Assembly: GCA_001683735.1 (NCBI GenBank)
Contig: LUGG01000032.1
Location: forward strand, 372,001-436,000
DNA: 64,000 nucleotides
Origin: Grifola frondosa
Lineage: Eukaryota; Basidiomycota; Agaricomycetes; Polyporales; Grifolaceae
Direction of reading: 5' to 3'
The number at the start of each line of letters is the position of its first letter. Within the stretch, counting starts at the first letter, position 1. The translations under genes were made by a program, and so were the position numbers. Under the pieces are notes generated by a model, which was not told the origin of the DNA, did no database searches, and saw only the letters and a program-made list of their open reading frames with translations. Shown piece after piece: positions 44,540-55,514 of this stretch.

Positions 44540-45777
44540 GACCTTCGCTACGCCCAAAGGCAAACAAGACGAGCTCACTGGCTCGAAGAAAGCCGCCATT
44601 AACGGTATCGCATACCTTCAGTCGCGTCTCCCGCCGATAAAATGATTGGAAGGGTAAATTTCGATGGTTTCAATCGGGGCTTTTTATGTGCGTCCTTGGT
44701 CCTTGTCTCCATGGGAATTCAGAATTCTTACCTCTTCTGACTTCGTTATCAGCGACGTCTTGGCTTTGGCATTTTGGTCTTGGGAGTGGCGAGACCCGTC
44801 CAACCGCTAGAAACATGGAAGACACGCAACAGTCGAAACCTCTGCATCTAGACTCAGACACGCTCGTCGGGACATCTCCCCGATGGTCAAGGTATTAAAC
44901 TGGACGGCGCACCGTGATGACATCATCGTCGCTTTACGAATCATATTTTTTAATGTGATGCGCGACTGTCTCCAGGATATGGACCAAACTTTCCGTGACA
45001 AACACTTCGATGGTTTATGCGACACTACCCGGATTTGTGACTGATCGATCCACACACTCTGCGTTCCCTCCTCCAATCACAAACTCCCATACACATCTAT
45101 AAAATAAAGCAGCACCTTCGCACTGGTTACAGACACATCGAGCGTCTTCGTCTGGGTCCTGCACGCACACCCCATCTCTGAAATAATCCGGCGTACCGAA
45201 GGTACCGGCCTCACTCCCGGCGAGATTCTCCACATGTACTACGGCAAGCTTCTCCGCCACCTTAATATGTTCGACGCGATCCGAATGTCCAAACTGCAAG
45301 ATCTCCCTGATCCTCGCACTGGCCACCGATATCTACACCCGATGGAGACATGGTCGCAAACAAATATGCATCGCGATCGCTTCGCCAACGACAGCATCGG
45401 TGGACGTAAACTCCGAGCGGACTGTACTTGATACCTGTGCATCAGTACAAGTGCTGCGTCAGTGCTGAAGGTGATAGATTTCGTGGAGGCCGAGGCGTGC
45501 GCAACACATGGTCAACTTGTATCGCGACCCATTGGGCGATGTTCTCTTGAGTCTGCAACAACTGCCAGAGCTCGTACGCAGAAGATTTAGCTTCGTGCTT
45601 TCGACGATTGTGGACGGGGGCGGTTGCTTCTCCGCTTTCCCGTCGGAACACATAGATCTGTGGTCTTGACGGAAGATAGCAGGCGGAGACGCGTCACGCG
45701 CGAGTGGTGGGTCAATGTGCGCGAGAAATGTAGTGTCGTTGAGTGTGACGCTGTTGTACCTTATCCATGAACATGTG
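44540..45777 (+). other. gene-like remnants downstream of module 1
   Basis: Open pieces such as 45234-45431 (MYYGKLLRHLNMFDAIRMSK) show some coding bias but no family signature and no consistent splicing. They may be the body of the module 1 gene or decayed sequence. Confidence 0.25.
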
Positions 45778-45820
45778 GTGTACGTAGTTAAAATGATATA
45801 CGTGCGCGAAACTGGCAGAG
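45778..45820 (+). repeat. dispersed tail motif (GTAGTTAAAATGAT type)
   Basis: GTACGTAGTTAAAATGAT followed by a GTGCGCGAAA-type run. Related copies lie at 48959-49000, 49005-49052 and 51309-51354, each downstream of an ADYL-motif module. Confidence 0.55.
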
Positions 45821-46562
45821 ATGCCTTGAGATAAACTGGTTGACTCTGTCCACTTATTACGCACCTACTGACTCAATGAAAGAGCAACGCCGATGAGAGT
45901 GAATGTATTGAGTTAATAACCCCTCTGCGCCAACTCCACCGTGTCGGTTTCACCCATTAAATGCCGTTTGCGGCATGTAAGACCAACTCGCGACGTGGGA
46001 CGCGTTTCACCACGTGCTGGGAAAGACACGTCAAGCGCACTGGCCGCTGCAGCTGCCAACTCCATCATCTCGTCTCCACTATCTACCAGCGTCCGGGCTT
46101 GGGAAGCCCTGGGAACCCCAACCAGCCATCAACCCATTACAGCGGAGGGTTCGATTTTGCCGCACCCCTCGTGCATCACCTACGTACGCACTGGTCCCTC
46201 CGCATCCAGAACGACCTCACCCTTCCTAATTTACGAACTATTTAGCATGGAATCCTCCTCCCATCCCGAGTTCTCGAGTTCGCTGCTCTTGCCAACCCGC
46301 TGTCCATGATGTCTACGTCCTTGCCAATTGGGCACTCGCAGCCCCGCCATCAATTCTCCGCGCGGCATGCGCCCATGTGACCGCACCTACAGCCGCGCAT
46401 CGATAGCGGCCACCCTATAGACCCCAAACGCACGAGTTCCCCGTCTGGCCACACGTTCCTCCCGTGTGAGCGCACGCACTTATAGCAGCCCCCAAATTTT
46501 CATGCACGAGCCCTTCTCTTCACCCTCCTCCCTTTGTGCTCCCCTGCACTCGCTCCCCCGAC

Positions 46563-47150
46563 ATGCGTATACCCCCGCTCTTCACGTTTCTCACGCTAAC
46601 TCTTACGCTCACGCTCGACCTGCCCCTCGCATCCGCCGCCGCCCTCGTCCGCCTCCCGCTGCCCCGCCTGCCACGCCCGTGCGCCTCATTCCCGAAGACT
46701 GGACCAACGCCCAGCGCCTCGCCGCCAGGCTGCCCCCGCGCGCGCCGCAGAATCTGCGCCGCACCCCGACGCGCCGCTCCGCCCCGAGCCCCAGCCCCAG
46801 TCCGCGTCTTCGTGTGACGTGCGTCCCTCGTTCCGCCTCTCCAATCCCGTACTGACGCGTCCGAACTTGTAGGAAGGAGGGCCACATCGAGGTACACGAC
46901 GTGCACACGGGTGCGCGTGTCGGGTTCGTAAGTTCCTCTGGGTGCGTCTTCCTTGTTTTTCTGTGTGTATATAAGGCTGGCTGATGTATGCGGCAGTGCG
47001 AGGCTGAGCGCGGACGCGGAGCTGGTAGATCTGGAGGCTGCTGTGCGTAGTTTGGGTTCGCTAGTTGATGTGGGTGGCTGATGCTGATCGTGGTGCAGGA
47101 CGCAGGACGCTCCGGCACACGCTTCATCGGGGGCACAGGCCCTGCCGCCT
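46563..47150 (+). CDS. secreted or vacuolar-type small protein with signal peptide, frame-disrupted
   Basis: Starts MRIPPLFTFLTLTLTLTLDL, a typical signal peptide ending near ALA-type small residues. One frame over it continues RLIPEDWTNAQRLAARLPPR, matching the T-N-A-Q-R-L-A-x-G/R-L-P-P motif common in mushroom secreted proteins. A Pro/Arg/Ser-rich spacer (to about 46810) comes next. After a GTGACG..TAG intron it reads KEGHIEVHDVHTGARVGF, the short beta-strand motif that follows in such proteins, then a further exon near 47000 (RLSADAELVDLEAA). The frame changes at about 46665. No enzymatic function is known for this family. Confidence 0.5.
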
Positions 47151-48190
47151 GATGTGGTGAGTGCTGCATTTTTAGTTTTGGTTTCGTATGCGTGGGGTTG
47201 ATGCGGGTGTAACGCAGGGGCCGTTCTTTGTTGGGAGTGATTAGGATATGGTGGAGAGTGGCGGAACGTTCTCGTGGACGCCAGGGCGCGTCGGCTCATT
47301 CCAATAGACTGTGCGCGAGCGAGTGATTGACTTTTTGCTCCTCTTTTGCTGTTGGGGCTGGGATTCTTGTTGTACCTTTGGATTGTCGGACTTGTGGATG
47401 TCGCGGACTTTAGCAACATATGCCGATGTGTTTTACGCCGTTACGCTCTGTTATGCAGGACTTACGCTGTTTGACGTCTCTACCGTACCACCAGGGGAAC
47501 GCAGACCAATATCCTCACGGCAAAAGGTGGCCTTGGCATATCTACGGAATATGAACGGCAAATCTGAGGCATTCCCTGAATATCACACTGGCCACAATAT
47601 TATCCAAATGATTCATGGCTGGCCTCCAATGTTACATGTAGTAGAAAAGCGCATCTAAGATGCAATCTCGAGATCGCGATCAAGTCCGCGACTTCAACCG
47701 AACTTTAAGTACCATACCTTCACTAGAAATTACAGCAAGCTTGGTATCCAAATATTTCATTCATGAGCTATGTGCATCATGTTGCACACAATATTAATGG
47801 CTGTGCGCAATTCGATAGCCTTATCACACTCATTCGGCAACATGTTCTTGATTTAGATTCCGCGTTGAAACTGGGAAGGGAGTCCGAGGCCATCGAAGAA
47901 TCGTAGACATTGTGTTAGTAGCAACTTGGCTTCCGTAGCAAAGCGCTAACGCATCCTTTCGTTCTGCAGGCTTGCGGTGTTCCATAAATGCCCCATGACG
48001 CACTGAGGATACCACGGGCTTTACTCTATCATCTTCAGAGCTCTACAAAGAAATCGGCGCCGCAGTTCGCCAGAGGCAACAACAAATTGTCGATCGTGCG
48101 TGGCCACTTTTCCTGTGCTTTACGTCTTTGTCTGTCCCTTGTTTGTCTCTTTTTTGCGTAACTGCGGTGGCCCGCATCCGGCCACTCACC
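47151..48190. other. no supported gene
   Basis: Only short frames; one 115-codon frame at 47311-47658 has no motif. Confidence 0.4.
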
Positions 48191-48191
48191 C

Positions 48192-48199
48192 TATATAAA
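48192..48199 (+). promoter_or_regulatory. TATA box, module 2
   Basis: TATATAAA, 104 bp before the ATG run at 48303. Confidence 0.65.
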
Positions 48200-48302
48200 T
48201 CCTAACGTCCGTCTCCATCCTCTCTATCCTACCATCTCTTATCCATTTCCGCAGAACCACATCGCAAACACACGGCACCCTTACGACCCACTCTGCGACA
48301 CG

Positions 48303-48387
48303 ATGATGATAATGATGCACATCACACTGCGCTCTGCTGATTACCTGTGGGCCACGCTTTCCCCAGCTCCGCCCACGCATCATGCGT
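48303..48387 (+). CDS. ADYL-motif first exon, module 2
   Basis: Reads MMIMMHITLRSADYLWATLS and ends at a consensus donor GTAAGT (48388). The exon is 85 nt long, identical in length to the module 3 exon, and ends with the same phase. An acceptor CTCCACAG at 48443-48450 is plausible. Later exons are not resolved because the sequence up to 48700 is open in several frames. Function is unknown. Confidence 0.45.
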
Positions 48388-48958
48388 GTAAGTCTCCCGA
48401 GCATCCCCGCCATCCGTCTTGCCCTCGCTCATCTGACATGGCTCCACAGAGCTTTGCTATTGAGCGCGTCACGCCATGTCTTACCCATCTGTATCGACAC
48501 TACCACCACTGTCGAGATACGTGCTGCTCCGCAATTCGTGCGTCCCGTCCCCATCCGCTGCCCGCACGACGCTCACACCCCACACACCGTCTGACTCTCG
48601 CACTGTGCACCGCATCCGCGCCGGTCACAGAAGGTCAGCACCGCCGGGAAACAGATGACGGCGGAAGAAAAACGCTGCTTTGAAAAATGCGCAAAGTTGC
48701 ATGATTAGCGCACTCCAGGCCTCGAGTCACACCATCCAACGGTTCATCTCTACCGCATCTGTTCGAAGGACCCGCTTGGACGGGTGTATGTGCATGGCGA
48801 ATGTATTCCCGATTTCAGTGCGATGCTCGCGAGCAAAAATATCCCCATTCGTGCAGAAAAGTCCTCGAGGCGGAGATGCAACATGGGCTTCCGTGTGCAC
48901 GCGAGTGCAACGAAGTCCCGCTCTCTATTGCGGTATTATACATATAATCGCGCATAGT

Positions 48959-49052
48959 AAGTAGTTAAACGGATGCACGCCCGCGCAACAGGCGAATGTG
49001 CGTCGTACGTAGTTAAAAATGATGTGTGCGCACAAAACAGGCGAATGCGCCG
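48959..49052 (+). repeat. tail motif, two tandem copies
   Basis: Two successive copies of GTAGTTAAA.. followed by an AACAGGCGAATG run, one at 48959-49000 and one at 49005-49052. Confidence 0.6.
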
Positions 49053-50502
49053 TCAAATAGTAGCTCATTCTCGAACACAATATCATGCTCCGGAGTGTTT
49101 TGACAAGCTGTTGGATGCCTGTACGAATGGGCTTCAGACTCCAAACCAGGACCGGCGAAGGGAGCGAGAGTCGCAAGGATGCAGCCCGGCGTCACAATGT
49201 TCACGGACGATACGTGGCCGTACTTGGTGCCAATTGTGCGACCCACGCCGCGCACTGTGGAGAGCACCCTCGAGCGCCATGCACAAATGACCATAAACCC
49301 CAGATCACGCCAAGAGGGCTACGTCTGTAGTTCGGGCAAGAGAAACAGCTGTACCGCGCAAGATTAAGCGATTCGACCAGGAGCGCGAGAAGAATTGCAT
49401 AGTGTGGTGGTGGACATATTGGGAAGATGCTGTTATGGGGAAGGATAGAATCAGGGTGGGGGCGAGTCAGAGGGAAGAGGACTGCAGCAAGGGGCCAACC
49501 CGATGTGGCGTCATCTCACCGCGTTCCATATGCGTCCCACGGATGTTCCGACGGAAGACCCGAGTCGGATGTCGAGCATTAGCGCCATGTCTCTGCAAAC
49601 CTTCCGCAAGTACTCCAAGTAGATAATCAGGAGTAGTTTGTTTCTAGAGCTTGTGCTGCTGGTATGAACGATACTACAAGTCTCATGCGGGACCGCGTAT
49701 TCACCTGCAAGTCTCAAGTCACTAACCTCTGTCTCCGCATAGTCAATGTCTAACCTGACTGCGCGGAGGACGTCAAAGAAGATGCAGACCGTAACCCACT
49801 GCAAGTCCCGATCAAGTCCGCGACGCATTTGTACGGTTGACTTGAGTTAGGCTAGGGTGACCGCGAGTCTTGAAGCGAGTCTTGCCATTCTCTGATCACT
49901 CGCTGTGGCGGTTGACTAGTCATTGACTGCTATCAGTTAGCGGTCGGAGTCCTCCACGGCATGCTGCATCGTTCATAGTCATTTGCCCAATATTCTCTCG
50001 CTCAGAAGATGAAGCACATTGTAGACATTAGCATCATCTGACGATCGTGCGGCACCCGCTCGAATTGGTGGTCGTAGCGGCATCAGGTGAGGAAGTTACA
50101 TGGGCGAGACGCAACGGGGCTTCGCTCTGATGCAGTGTTTATCATCTGACGCGCGGATACATGGTTAAAAAGACATTCATGGACGAAAGAGGGCACACCA
50201 TAGACCTGCGAACGTGGTGTACGTTTCCATTGCCTTGGATGACAGACAGATGTCTGTATGACAGCAGGCGGGAGAGGATCTGTGGCGCAACGAGCATTGA
50301 AAGGGCCATCATGACGAATCAGCCGGATACGAATACTGGTGCGCATGCAAAAAAAGCACCGAACACGGATTTTTGGTGCATTGTGTGCCTCCACCGCGTG
50401 TGGCGAGCCCGGAGGCCCGGCCACTTATCAAAGCGCCATGTTCGCTTTGTCCGTCCGGCCGCGCGCCCATTGTACTCGTGCCACAGTGGCTCGACGGCTC
50501 CC
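49053..50502. other. no supported gene
   Basis: Short frames only. A GATCAAGTCCGCGAC word is shared with 47677. Confidence 0.4.
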
Positions 50503-50510
50503 TATAAATA
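50503..50510 (+). promoter_or_regulatory. TATA box, module 3
   Basis: TATAAATA, 95 bp before the ATG at 50605. Confidence 0.65.
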
Positions 50511-50604
50511 CTCTCCCGTGTCAACGCCCCATCCTCAGTCCCATCTCTTCCGCCTCTCTCCTCGCACATCAACTCTCCTCGCACATCACCTCTGCCTCTG
50601 TACC

Positions 50605-50689
50605 ATGACAAACGCGCACATCCCGCCCTGCGCGTCTGACTACCTGTGGGCCAGCTCCGCTGTAGCGCACCGCGCGCTGCCGCATCCGC
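50605..50689 (+). CDS. ADYL-motif first exon, module 3
   Basis: Reads MTNAHIPPCASDYLWASSAV and ends at a GTAAGT donor (50690) after exactly 85 nt, as in module 2. A likely acceptor, TTGTACAG, ends at 50750. The following exon is not certain. A tail motif lies at 51309-51354. Confidence 0.45.
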
Positions 50690-51308
50690 GTAAGTCCCTC
50701 GCGCGTATACATGCCTTGAACGCCCGCCTGATATCCGCGCATTGTACAGCGAACATGGGCCAGCGAGCCAGTTGCTTGCGCATGGGCAACTGAACTGCAG
50801 CCACCGAAGGTACGAGAAGCCCGCGCCACCCGCTCCGCATCCCCATGCTGACCCCCCTCTCCCGAATATCAGAATTCGTTGTGTGCGTGTTACCGCGAAA
50901 AGAAGTCGCGGTGATTATTGCCAAAAAATTTGGCAATTTTTATAGCAATGCAAAAGTACGTCGAGTGGCTGCTCGAGAGAATGCCTCAACTGATAAGTGG
51001 ACGTACCTGACAGAACGGAGCGCAGCGTACGCGGGGATGGTGAACAAGTGTGACAGTTGTAGAGCGCGCAACGCGGGCGTGGTTAGGGACCGGAGTCTCA
51101 TCCCAAGACTCGATACCGGCCACTGCCCTCGCTCTTCACACAAGACTCTCACCCGCCTATCAGCGGCACCGGCATCTTATGTTTCACAGTGGCAGGTGGG
51201 ATACGAGATTCCATATATTCGGGATGGCCTTCATAGTACTGAGGCGGAAACCGATCTTACAGGAAGGGTAGTGCAGACACATATAGTTCTGTGTTTGGCA
51301 TAAATGTA

Positions 51309-51354
51309 GTGTACACAGTTAAAATAGGTGTATACGCACGAAAAGTGGGCGACA
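51309..51354 (+). repeat. tail motif, module 3
   Basis: GTGTACACAGTTAAAATAGG followed by GTATACGCACGAAAAGTGGG, matching the tails at 45778 and 48959. Confidence 0.5.
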
Positions 51355-52292
51355 TCCCAAAAATGTTCCTGTATGTCCTACTGAAAGCTGGAATTAGCGA
51401 CAGATTCTGACTGCAGTGCCGACGTTCAATAGCGGCGTGATACAGTACTCCTAGGTGCGGAGCGACAAGTTTCTCTGCATCATATCATACGCGCGCGCGC
51501 TCTTCGCGCATGCACTCAGAGAGAGTGCCGAAGGCTATTCACCGCGATGTGACAGTCCCGATACGACTTATCCGCCGGTGCTCCACTATCGCTGACTGCG
51601 AGTACCTCCCACAATGACTCGTCCACATCCTGTAAAAACCCATCACGTTGATGTCTCTATCACTGACTTCCCAACCCTACCTCTTTCACATCTTCTCTCA
51701 ACACATGTTGCATCTGCCTCCAAATTGCGACAGACACACATGGCATGCCTCGTATGTCCGATTTTCTATGAGCCAGCTCCCTACGCCGCCTGTATCATCT
51801 GCGCATTTTTCTGGTGGAGTTCATGAGGGCTGCAGATCCAGCTGCTTGCACTGGACCGGCTGAGCGGCGGAATGGGGTACGAGAAGCCCATAGGCTACCC
51901 AGCAGCGAGCATGTGGAAGAAAAGCGGTGAACCACGTCCATATGAAGGAGGTGAGAGACGAGGCGGTGACATGATACATATAACCGAGGGCAACCAAAAA
52001 CAGCTACACGATCATGTGACCAGCTTCAAGACGCGACTCGGACGCGTCCCGTGAACGTTCGACGCGTCGTCCCGAACTTTGCAGTGCGCACTTCGTTAGG
52101 TCTCGTGATTCTTCCATCAATATTAATAGTTCGAATATGCAGCCCAAGGTTTTTGATAACCAATCAGCAAGCAAGGATCCTTGGCAATCTGGTGAGCCAT
52201 ACATCTCCCAGTTCTTGACGCGAACGGACTCGGCATACATAATGAATCGTACATAATTTTCTTGCTCTCAGTAGTGATTGAAAAGTGGTCCA
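51355..52292. other. no supported gene
   Basis: Contains a CG dinucleotide run (51490-51500) and short frames only. Confidence 0.4.
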
Positions 52293-53773
52293 TCACCATG
52301 AATGGTGTCCACCGCTCACAACGATACTACAACAGCTAGATCAGAGATGCTGTTCGATAACATGATGTAAGTACTTACTCGCTTCCAGTACAAAATGTGC
52401 TTGCATCACTCGCTAGCCATGCTACGACCCCCCTCAGCTCATCCCGCCTGCCGATGCGTCCCAGCGGGTTCTGGCTGGCCCACATCTCCAACAAACGAGG
52501 TTGCATATCAAGAAACGCTCCAGTCATCCTATTCCACAACGGTGAGTGTTGTAGAATTGTGAGTAATATGCGATTGGTATGCGATTCGATACGAAAGCAC
52601 GCCAAGGGAGGATGAAAAAAATCAGAAACGCAGGAGTCAATAAGAGTCGCTTGAGCGCGTTGAAGGGGGACGCACTTCGTGGAGATATACCCTGGACTAA
52701 TTGAGTTCACTCTGATCCGTTTGATACCGAGCTCACAGGCCATGCTGCGGGTCATTTGGAGAACGCCAGACTTGGAAGTATTGTAGGACACGCATGCGTG
52801 GTTCTTAGGAATGAGAGGCGATCCATTACAACATGATCCTAGGGGGAAAAAGCTGCCACCAACCATATTCGTGCCATGTCCGCTGATGCTCGCAATTAAA
52901 ATGACACTCCCACCGTTCCCAAAGCGTGCCATTTGTCTTCCGGCAGCCTGAGCAGTATATAGAACGCCATTCACATTAACCTCCATCACCTGTGCACTAA
53001 TTTCAGTCTGGACCCTGGGTATCTCGTAGCAATCCGGACACTTGCCTCTTGAAATAGCGTCGCTGGGCATTCCAAGCAGTCCATTTCAGTTGGGGAATTC
53101 CCGCAGCGGCCACACACACATCCATACGCCCTTCTCTGTTCCCAATCGCTCTCCTACATTCCACACGGCGCTCTGTTCAGAAGGAGGTCTATGTCAACGC
53201 GCTCACAATCTAAAGCGATGCGGCATGCACCTGGTCTCGTACGTCAACGCTCAGATATTCCAGTCTACCCTCGCCGGCTTTCCCTTCCATCCTCTCGAGA
53301 TATTCTTTCACTTTCTTCCACTCCTCTCCGGGATGCTTTGGAAGGTCAACGCAATACACTGCCCGCGCGCCGGCTTCTACGAGCGTCATCGCCATCTCGA
53401 GCCCGATTCCTCGGTTTCCGCCGGAAACGAGGGCAACGCGGTCAGCCAGGGAGAACTCGTGCGAGAAGAGCGTAGGAACAGACGCTATCAATAGATTATT
53501 GTAAATCACCATCAGCGATAAGTTCGACCAGCAGCTCTGGGCGGAACACGTACGGGTGGCGGAAGAAGCGTGCAGTGCAGCTGCAACACCGATAGGGCCG
53601 TATGACGATAAAGGCACTGTCCTCGCATTCAACGGCGACTCGCTCGCAGATGATGTGCAGCTAGCGGTCGAGAAGATAGTACGCAGAGCGAATGGTGCAC
53701 TGACTGAGCGTGCACTCTTTATTTGAAGCATGCTCTTATATCTTGCGCCACGACGGAGAAACGATGTTTGCAT
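52293..53773 (-). CDS. short-chain dehydrogenase/reductase (SDR), frame-disrupted
   Basis: NAD(P)-dependent oxidoreductase with a Rossmann fold. The N-terminal part (from about 53773) is basic and Ser-rich, possibly a targeting region. The fold is FSLADRVALVSGGNRGIGLE (cofactor motif), YLSVDVRDQ, VGERLGTE, VCVAAAGI (NNAG-type strand) and EMDCLECPATLFQE. After a GC-AG intron (52986-53039) it gives VMEVNVNGVLYTAQAAGRQM, ILIASISGHGTN (catalytic Ser) and, after another intron, CVSYNTSKSGVLQMTRSMAC with the Tyr-x-x-x-Lys pair and VNSISPGYIST. The end is LLEMWASQNPLGRIGRRDEL, ASTFCTGSD and IVVSGGHHSW, with the stop at 52293. Two frame jumps, near 53092 and 53130, fall in C and G runs. Polyol or sorbose-type reductases look closest; the substrate is unknown. 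Confidence 0.88.
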
Positions 53774-54549
53774 GACTTGATGAAAACTAGGATCCAATAG
53801 TTAGATACTCAGTCCGATCCCAAGAGATGGTGAAGGACTAAGGTGGCAAGGCGTCAAAAGTCCGTATAAGTAGAGCCAAGATAGGTAGTCGGCGCACTAA
53901 ATAAGTATGTGGGAATGAACAAGAACAATAGAAAGTACGTATGTATAATAGCTACGGATTGTATCTATTTTCCAACATGACTGTCCACTACATAGAGGGT
54001 ACAATATCCTGACAGACCCGTAACCGTATCGGATGGGAGTAATGTGAACAGTGACCATGCTAGCCTTGCACTTATACCTGAAATCCGGAGCAAAATCGCT
54101 TCTCCGTGAGAGAAATCGTCATGAGACAATGGTAGAACGGACGTTGTTTCTGCGACGAAGACATGTGAGTCCAGCAATAGGATAGCGCAACTTCGAAAGC
54201 AGCAGCTGACCATTGAGAGAAGTCCCAGCTTGCTGCCGGTTTGCTACCAATAGTCTCAATATGGCCCACTGTTGAAGCTTGACATCAGTAATAAGCAAAT
54301 GCAAAGATGAAAAGTTGAAGTTGTAAGTAAGTAAGCTCATGAAGCAATCTCCAACAACTCGATCATTATCGGATTTTTCCGACGCACGGAGTCATTTCGG
54401 TCCGCGGTTTGCCACCCGCAAGAATTGTACTTAGCAACAATCTCATCCAGCATCCAGACATTGGACACAGGACGCTTTCCTCATAACATACCACCACCGA
54501 TAACCCCATTCTTGACCCATTCTCCCACCGTCTCTAATCTGCTGCTAGT
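53774..54549. other. no supported gene
   Basis: Intergenic between the divergent SDR and cullin-like genes; only short frames. Confidence 0.4.
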
Positions 54550-54861
54550 ATGCTCTCCACAACTGTCGCGGTGCCTCCTATACCCCCAGCAAATGCTGAC
54601 TTTGACACCATGTGGAATTATATGCGGAGCGTTATGGACGATATCGTCTCGGATGTCAATCGAGGGTCCGACATTTCGTATGCTACATACATGGCACTCT
54701 ATAACGCTTCTTTCAATTGTTGCACTTCGTCACGCCTCTTCAATCGAACCATTGACGGTCTTCGAGGAGCTATAGATAGCAGTAAGTTCCATTAGCCATC
54801 AGCCAAAAACTCGCCCCACAGATACCCAATGTAGGCGCCTGCAAGATACCGCATATGGGCA

Positions 54862-54932
54862 AGAGGTTACAAGAGGCTACACGAGGCTACCAGATGCCTG
54901 CACATGGCCGGAGGCTGCAAGAGGCTGCACGC
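54862..54932 (+). repeat. degenerate 10-nt tandem repeat (GAGGCTACAA type)
   Basis: About six imperfect units of GAGGCTACAA / GAGGCTGCAA just before the retrotransposon. Confidence 0.65.
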
Positions 54933-54943
54933 GTCCAGTGCGG

Positions 54944-54948
54944 CCATT
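54944..54948. repeat. target-site duplication, left
   Basis: CCATT immediately before the LTR, repeated at 62143-62147. Confidence 0.9.
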
Positions 54949-55350
54949 TGTAACGAATCACCAAAACCACGGCAGAGTACGCTTACTCCCGGTGTTGAGA
55001 TTCGTACGGACGGTTTCGTTTGGGCAACAGCTGGCAACGAAAGCGAATGTTCAACGAAGTTAATATTAAAATACAACTAGTATACAAACTGCTTACCTGG
55101 CAACGAAAGCGAATGTTCAACGAAGTTGAACGAGCTGACGTTCCAGGTAGCAAAATCAAACTTAAATAGCAAAGTCCGTTTACGCACGTATGGTCACTCT
55201 CCCACAATAGCGCCTTACTCATCCGCTCACCAATCAGTGTCATCAGTATGACACTCGCTCCTTCAACCATCACCTGATCTTGCAGGTGATCAACGCGACG
55301 CGTCCCAGCGTCTACTGGGCGTCTATGTCCAAATCGGGAAATTTGTTACA
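54949..55350 (-). repeat. 3' LTR (element orientation)
   Basis: 402 bp, starts TGTAAC and ends GTTACA. The interior appears identical to 61741-62142. A 96-codon open frame inside both LTRs is not taken as a gene. Confidence 0.95.
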
Positions 55351-55365
55351 TTACCCCTCTTCAGG
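55351..55365 (-). other. polypurine tract of the retrotransposon
   Basis: On the minus strand CCTGAAGAGGGGTAA directly precedes the 3' LTR, the expected site for plus-strand priming. Confidence 0.75.
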
Positions 55366-55514
55366 CGAGTTTCTCCGGACGAGCTTCGTGACCAATGATT
55401 TTGCCTCGTGTCCAAATCCCCGGCAGTTTATCAACGACAGTATAGTTGATCAAAGGTTGAAAATGCATGTTGTTCATCGATACTTGGCTGATTTGTCGTG
55501 GAGCAAAGGGGTGT

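Larger units (their letters stand above)
54550..54948 (+). pseudogene. cullin N-terminal fragment, truncated at the retrotransposon
   Basis: Exon 54550-54781 starts MLSTTVAVPPIPPANADFDT and gives MWNYMRSVMDDIVSDVNRGS, then YATYMALYNASFNCCTSSRL. This matches the first helices of CUL1-type cullins, which bind the F-box adaptor. After a GTAAGT..CAG intron (54782-54821) an open exon runs on, but its sequence is a GAGGCTACA-like repeat rather than cullin. It continues without a stop into the LTR at 54949. The rest of the ~750-residue cullin is absent both here and beyond the element, so this is a fragment or a recent small gene. Confidence 0.6.

Noticed and set aside
46520..47419. 299-codon open frame on the minus strand
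   Set aside because: It is the antisense of a GC-rich secreted-type gene (signal peptide and TNAQRLA motif on plus); composition is Arg/Ser/Pro/Thr-rich as expected for a shadow frame.
54983..55273. 96-codon frame present twice (also 61775-62065)
   Set aside because: It lies wholly within the LTRs and crosses the presumed RNA start, so it is a by-product of the repeat, not a gene.
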